Virus record (IMG/VR): IMGVR_UViG_3300036851_000114
Coordinates: 1 to 39,690 of that record
Source: a virus
Strand: one strand, 5' to 3'
DNA: 39,690 bases
Of this stretch, positions 36,483 through 39,690 are shown in pieces; the first letter of the stretch is position 1, and the number at the start of each line of letters is the position of its first letter. Below the pieces are notes generated by a model. It was not told the DNA's origin, did not search any database, and worked only from the letters and a program-made list of their open reading frames with translations. The translations under genes and the position numbers were made by a program.

Positions 36483-38254
36483 CAACGCTTGATGAACTGA
36501 GAGCGGCAGGGTTTACAGAAGAAGAGATTCTTGCTGATGCTGGTTTTAGTCCAGAAGAGATTCAAGCTGAATTAAAAGGCTCTAATATTTCAACCTCTGG
36601 TATTCAATCCGGTATAGATGCTTCTGATGACATGAGCATTATTGAGCCGTTAAAAAATCTATTATCAGGAGTTGCTCGTTCTATTCCTACAGCTATAGGA
36701 GGCATAGCCGATCTTAATCCATTTCAATCTTTTTCTCGTCCACCAGGGCCATCAAACTTAGAAATGGTAGAGCAAGCATTAAATAAAATTGGACTAGAAA
36801 GAGATCCTGATAGTTTGGCTCAAAGGATCGGAGAATATGCTACTCCGTTTTTACCAGGAGCCAAGATTCCCCAGATGATTGGTGGAGCTGGTGCTGCACT
36901 AGGGGAGTACTTTGGTAAAAAAGCAGCACCAGAAAGTTCTCTTGTTCAAACTATAACAAGTTTACTTGGCGGTGTTGCCGGTGGGGGGTTAGCAAGTGGC
37001 GGTAGGTATTTAGGAAGAAAAACTTTTGGTATTAAAACACCTGCTGAAGAAGTTTTAACAAGACCTGCGGTATCTAAAGCGCTAGATGTTGCTGAACGGA
37101 GTGATTACTTACCAGTTTCTAGAGAAAAAATAAAAACAATCACTCCTAAAGTCGGAGAAGCTATTTCGGAGGTAGCCGCGCAAGCTGATCCTGAAAATCT
37201 AGCTAAAAGCATTATGGCTCAATTGGAAGTTGGAGCTAAAAGTAATGCTCTTTATCAAAAACAAGCAGCAAACTTTTCAGAATCTTTACCAGTTTTAATG
37301 AAGAAAGGTGTTTTTGATAACGCAACTTCTGTTGACGATATGGCAGAAAAGGTATCAACTCGTCTTAAAGAAATTGGAATAGAAAGACAAACTACTGTAG
37401 ATAAGCTTCAAAGGGGGCTTATAGCTTTAAATCGTGGAACAACTAAAACAAAAGACATTACCGGCATAATTATGCCTAAAGATGTTACTCCGGCTGTTAA
37501 GGAGTTAAGAACACGAATAGCAAAACTTAGAACTACGGAATCTGCCGAGCCTATTGCAAACGCCATAGAAAAACAGATGAATTCTATTCTTCGGGATATA
37601 GCACCAAAAGTAGATGCTAAAGGTAATATTAGAATCACTACTCCTACGGCAGCACTTCAAATGACACAAAATTTAAATGAAGTGCGCAAAGTTTTACTAA
37701 AAGAATTTAACGCTCTTAATCAAGCAAAAGCTTTGTCAGGTGATGTGATAACTCATACTCAAGGCTCGATTGAGGCTATTAGTAAACTTCAAAAAGCTTT
37801 ATATAAAGCAATTGAAAATAAACTATCTCTCCCTGCCATAAAAAGAAACTTAGGCGTAGACCCTAAGATTTTTAATAAGCTAAATGAAGAATATGGAGCA
37901 TTAAAAAGCTTTGAAGATGTGCTTGATTCTTTTGGTCGAGAAACAATGAAGAAGCGAGTACCAAAAGATTTATCTGCTATTCCAACTTTTGATAGATCTG
38001 GTTTTAAGTATAATCTTTCTTTAAGCCCAAAAGGAAATATCGTGTCTGGTCTTTCTAGGTTTTTTAATCGACAAGAAACACCACAGGCTTTGAAAATGGC
38101 TCAATACGCAAGAGGAAGGGAAACTGCTCCGATGCAAAACATAGCCGATTTAATTAGTCTTTCTAAAACTCCTATTGATACAAGCTTTAAACCTTCTCCT
38201 TCTTATTTTAGTCCTGCAACTATGCGAGCTTTAATAGCAACCTTACAGGAATAA
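36479..38254 (+). CDS. Large internal/ejection-type virion protein, 591 aa
   Basis: Starts MTTLDELRAAGFTEEEILAD and GFSPEEIQAELKG, a repeated helix motif (GF-x-x-EEI) that is common at the start of podovirus internal proteins. Residues 135-185 hold a glycine zipper (IGGAGAALGEYFGKKA and LLGGVAGGGLASGGRYLG), suited to membrane entry. The remaining 400 residues are helical (IAKLRTTESAEPIANAIEKQ). No lytic transglycosylase or other enzyme motif is seen. Likely the largest ejected protein, forming a channel or DNA-translocation helper. Confidence 0.65.
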   Translation: MTTLDELRAAGFTEEEILADAGFSPEEIQAELKGSNISTSGIQSGIDASDDMSIIEPLKNLLSGVARSIPTAIGGIADLNPFQSFSRPPGPSNLEMVEQALNKIGLERDPDSLAQRIGEYATPFLPGAKIPQMIGGAGAALGEYFGKKAAPESSLVQTITSLLGGVAGGGLASGGRYLGRKTFGIKTPAEEVLTRPAVSKALDVAERSDYLPVSREKIKTITPKVGEAISEVAAQADPENLAKSIMAQLEVGAKSNALYQKQAANFSESLPVLMKKGVFDNATSVDDMAEKVSTRLKEIGIERQTTVDKLQRGLIALNRGTTKTKDITGIIMPKDVTPAVKELRTRIAKLRTTESAEPIANAIEKQMNSILRDIAPKVDAKGNIRITTPTAALQMTQNLNEVRKVLLKEFNALNQAKALSGDVITHTQGSIEAISKLQKALYKAIENKLSLPAIKRNLGVDPKIFNKLNEEYGALKSFEDVLDSFGRETMKKRVPKDLSAIPTFDRSGFKYNLSLSPKGNIVSGLSRFFNRQETPQALKMAQYARGRETAPMQNIADLISLSKTPIDTSFKPSPSYFSPATMRALIATLQE

Positions 38255-38257
38255 CCC

Positions 38258-38704
38258 ATGAGCCTAGATTCAGTAGCGCGTCGAGATGAAGTAGGCGGAA
38301 AGCCCGTAGCCTCTGATAATATATCTAATTATCAATATCAACTCCTAAAACTCACTCTCGGTACAATTGGCGCTAATGACGGTCCTGTTTCAAGCACAAA
38401 TCCAATGCCTGTAACATCAAGAGGCACATCCTTAACGGCTTCAGCCTCAAGCGCTGTAACCGTAGGCGTAGCGTCTGGTTTAGCATTAGCTGCAAACATA
38501 AGCAGAAAAGGTCTTTATCTTACAAATACCCACACAACAAATAGAATTTCTATAGCATTTGGAAGTACCGCCGTTTTGGATTCGGGAATTACAATCTTTT
38601 CAAAGCAAACTTTTTGGATGGATGAGTTTTCTTTTAGTACGGCTTTGATTAATGCAATTGCTTCCGGAGCATCTACGAATTTAGCAATACAGGAGTTTGT
38701 ATAA
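38258..38704 (+). CDS. Small beta-rich tail-region protein, 148 aa
   Basis: Starts MSLDSVARRDEVGGKPVASD. From residue 50 a beta-sandwich-like pattern: TSRGTSLTASASSAVTVGVA, AANISRKGLYLTNTHTTNRI, SIAFGSTAVLDSGITIFSKQ. The R(K)GLYLxN-x(n)-ISIAFG-S-TAVL pattern is common in small surface proteins of environmental phages. It precedes the tail fibre by one base, so it may be a fibre-base or decoration protein. Confidence 0.68.
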   Translation: MSLDSVARRDEVGGKPVASDNISNYQYQLLKLTLGTIGANDGPVSSTNPMPVTSRGTSLTASASSAVTVGVASGLALAANISRKGLYLTNTHTTNRISIAFGSTAVLDSGITIFSKQTFWMDEFSFSTALINAIASGASTNLAIQEFV

Positions 38705-38705
38705 T

Positions 38706-39690
38706 ATGCCGGTAGCAGGAGGGGGTGGCGTAGATAATTTCTTAGACCTTTCAGACACTCCAAATACATATACAGGCGAAAGTTTAAAACTTGTTCGTGT
38801 CAATGCTGGTGAAACAGCTCTTGAGTTTGTTGCAAGCCCAACAACATCACCTGGTGGTTCTGATACCCAAGTACAAATTAATGATGGTGGTGTATTTGGG
38901 GGTGATGCTGGATTTGCTTATAACAAAACTACAGACCTTTTAACCGTTTCAAGTAAGGCTCTTATTTCAGGAGATGGTGGGGGGCTTTACTTAGGAACTG
39001 TTGGCACAGGAGCTGAAACTACTAATATTTTTTACGGCGCAAACGCTTCTGTTGGTACTCTATGGATGAGACAGAAGTACACTTACTCCTCATCCGATAT
39101 AGTTTTTGAGCGCTCCTCGGATGGAGGAACTTCCTGGTCAAACATAATGACTCTTGATTGGTCGGATTCAAGGGTTGGTATAGGAACAGTAGCGCCAGGT
39201 GCAAAATTAGATGTTGTTGGTGATGTACGAGCCTCCACACAGCTTATTTCAACAGTCGTAACGGGAACGGCCCCATTAGTCGTTTCTTCAACTACAAAAG
39301 TTACCAATTTAAATGCGGATACTCTTGACGGATTAGATTCAACAGCTTTTCAACCAATTGATGCAACCCTAACTTCGATTGCAGCTGTGGCGGGGGTTCA
39401 AGGAGATTTGTTGTATGCCGATGCTTCAGACACATGGACTAGGTTAGCTAAGAACGCAAGTTCAACAAGGTATCTTTCAAATACTGGAACTTCCAATAAT
39501 CCCGCTTGGGCTCAGGTAAATGTTACTAATGGTATTACCGGAGCAGTGCCTATTGCCAATGGCGGGACTGGTCAAACTACGGCAACAGCAGCCTTTAATG
39601 CACTAGATCCTTTAACTACCAAAGGGGATTTAGTTGCACACGACGGAACGAATAGCGTTCGTCAAGCCATCGGCACCAATACTCAAGTCT
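38706..39690 (+). CDS. Tail fibre protein, N-terminal part (continues at base 3 of the window)
   Basis: ATG 38706 follows the previous TAA by one base. The frame is open to the end and continues through the repeat into 1-344, 359 residues in all. Early residues are a short anchor (VDNFLDLSDTPNTYTGESLK), then beta repeats (DTQVQINDGGVFGGDAGFAY, GAKLDVVGDVRASTQLIST), then NADTLDGLDSTAFQPIDATL, the tail-fibre repeat type, and finally the NGGTGQTT motif. Probably a trimeric receptor-binding fibre. No catalytic or depolymerase motif is seen. Confidence 0.85.
   Translation, partial: MPVAGGGGVDNFLDLSDTPNTYTGESLKLVRVNAGETALEFVASPTTSPGGSDTQVQINDGGVFGGDAGFAYNKTTDLLTVSSKALISGDGGGLYLGTVGTGAETTNIFYGANASVGTLWMRQKYTYSSSDIVFERSSDGGTSWSNIMTLDWSDSRVGIGTVAPGAKLDVVGDVRASTQLISTVVTGTAPLVVSSTTKVTNLNADTLDGLDSTAFQPIDATLTSIAAVAGVQGDLLYADASDTWTRLAKNASSTRYLSNTGTSNNPAWAQVNVTNGITGAVPIANGGTGQTTATAAFNALDPLTTKGDLVAHDGTNSVRQAIGTNTQV
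39442..39690. repeat. Right copy of 249-bp terminal direct repeat
   Basis: Identical to 1-249 except C at 39563 against T at 122. It carries the fibre gene in the same frame as the left copy, so closing the circle here restores one continuous gene. Confidence 0.95.

Noticed and set aside
1-39690. Temperate lifestyle with integrase and attachment sites
   Set aside because: No recombinase or att-like repeat was found; the XRE regulator and divergent promoters alone do not show lysogeny.

Overview
This window looks like the complete genome of one small tailed bacteriophage of podovirus type, from an uncultured or poorly known lineage. The last 249 bases repeat the first 249 with a single synonymous difference, and one tail-fibre gene runs off the right end and finishes at the left end. 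The sequence is therefore a circular (or circularly permuted) molecule of about 39.44 kb opened inside the fibre gene. I see no rRNA, tRNA, integrase, CRISPR array or recognisable DNA or RNA polymerase. Three small proteins have lipoboxes, one of them Rz1-like, which suggests a Gram-negative host. The host cannot be named from the sequence.

Layout. (1) 38.7-39.7 kb joined to 0-4.3 kb, rightward: a tail fibre with an NGGTGQTT motif, three tandem paralogous small proteins, a second duplicated fibre-like gene family (one copy split by a frameshift, one intact), and two small proteins. (2) 4.3-6.9 kb, rightward: a probable lysis region with a DUF5675 protein, a coiled-coil/TM holin-like protein broken by a frameshift at A AAA AAC, a possible TIM-barrel hydrolase, an Rz1-like lipoprotein and a 57-aa holin-like protein. 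(3) 6.9-14.5 kb, leftward: the early/accessory operon, with zinc-binding small proteins, a fused XRE-zinc-HNH protein, small membrane proteins, a DUF6745 protein carrying 32 tetrapeptide repeats and its usual small neighbour, a free HNH endonuclease, a VRR-NUC nuclease and two SSB-like proteins. (4) 14.5-15.3 kb: a control region of overlapping, opposed promoters and palindromes, followed by an XRE regulator. (5) 15.4-16.9 kb, leftward: a SLOG-domain protein with tiny membrane and lipoprotein genes. (6) 16.9-18.1 kb: a probable replication region with DnaA boxes, a large hairpin, a winged-helix-like protein, GACCGGTC direct repeats and a terminator. (7) 18.2-38.7 kb, rightward: the late morphogenesis operon. 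It runs from a two-TM protein through small and large terminase, portal, an inserted possible glycosidase, scaffold, major capsid, an HNH intruder, a decoration protein, a Sec-signal protein, small beta-rich virion proteins, a head-tail adaptor, glycine-zipper ejection-type proteins and a P22 gp10-like tail protein.

How it works together. The late genes overlap by 1-4 bases almost throughout and read as one transcription unit that continues across the circle junction into the fibre and lysis genes. The leftward genes would be early genes controlled from 14.5 kb. Replication probably uses the host polymerase, recruited by DnaA and the 17.2 kb protein and helped by the phage SSB-like proteins. 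Function calls rest on motif reading and gene order only, because no database search was possible.
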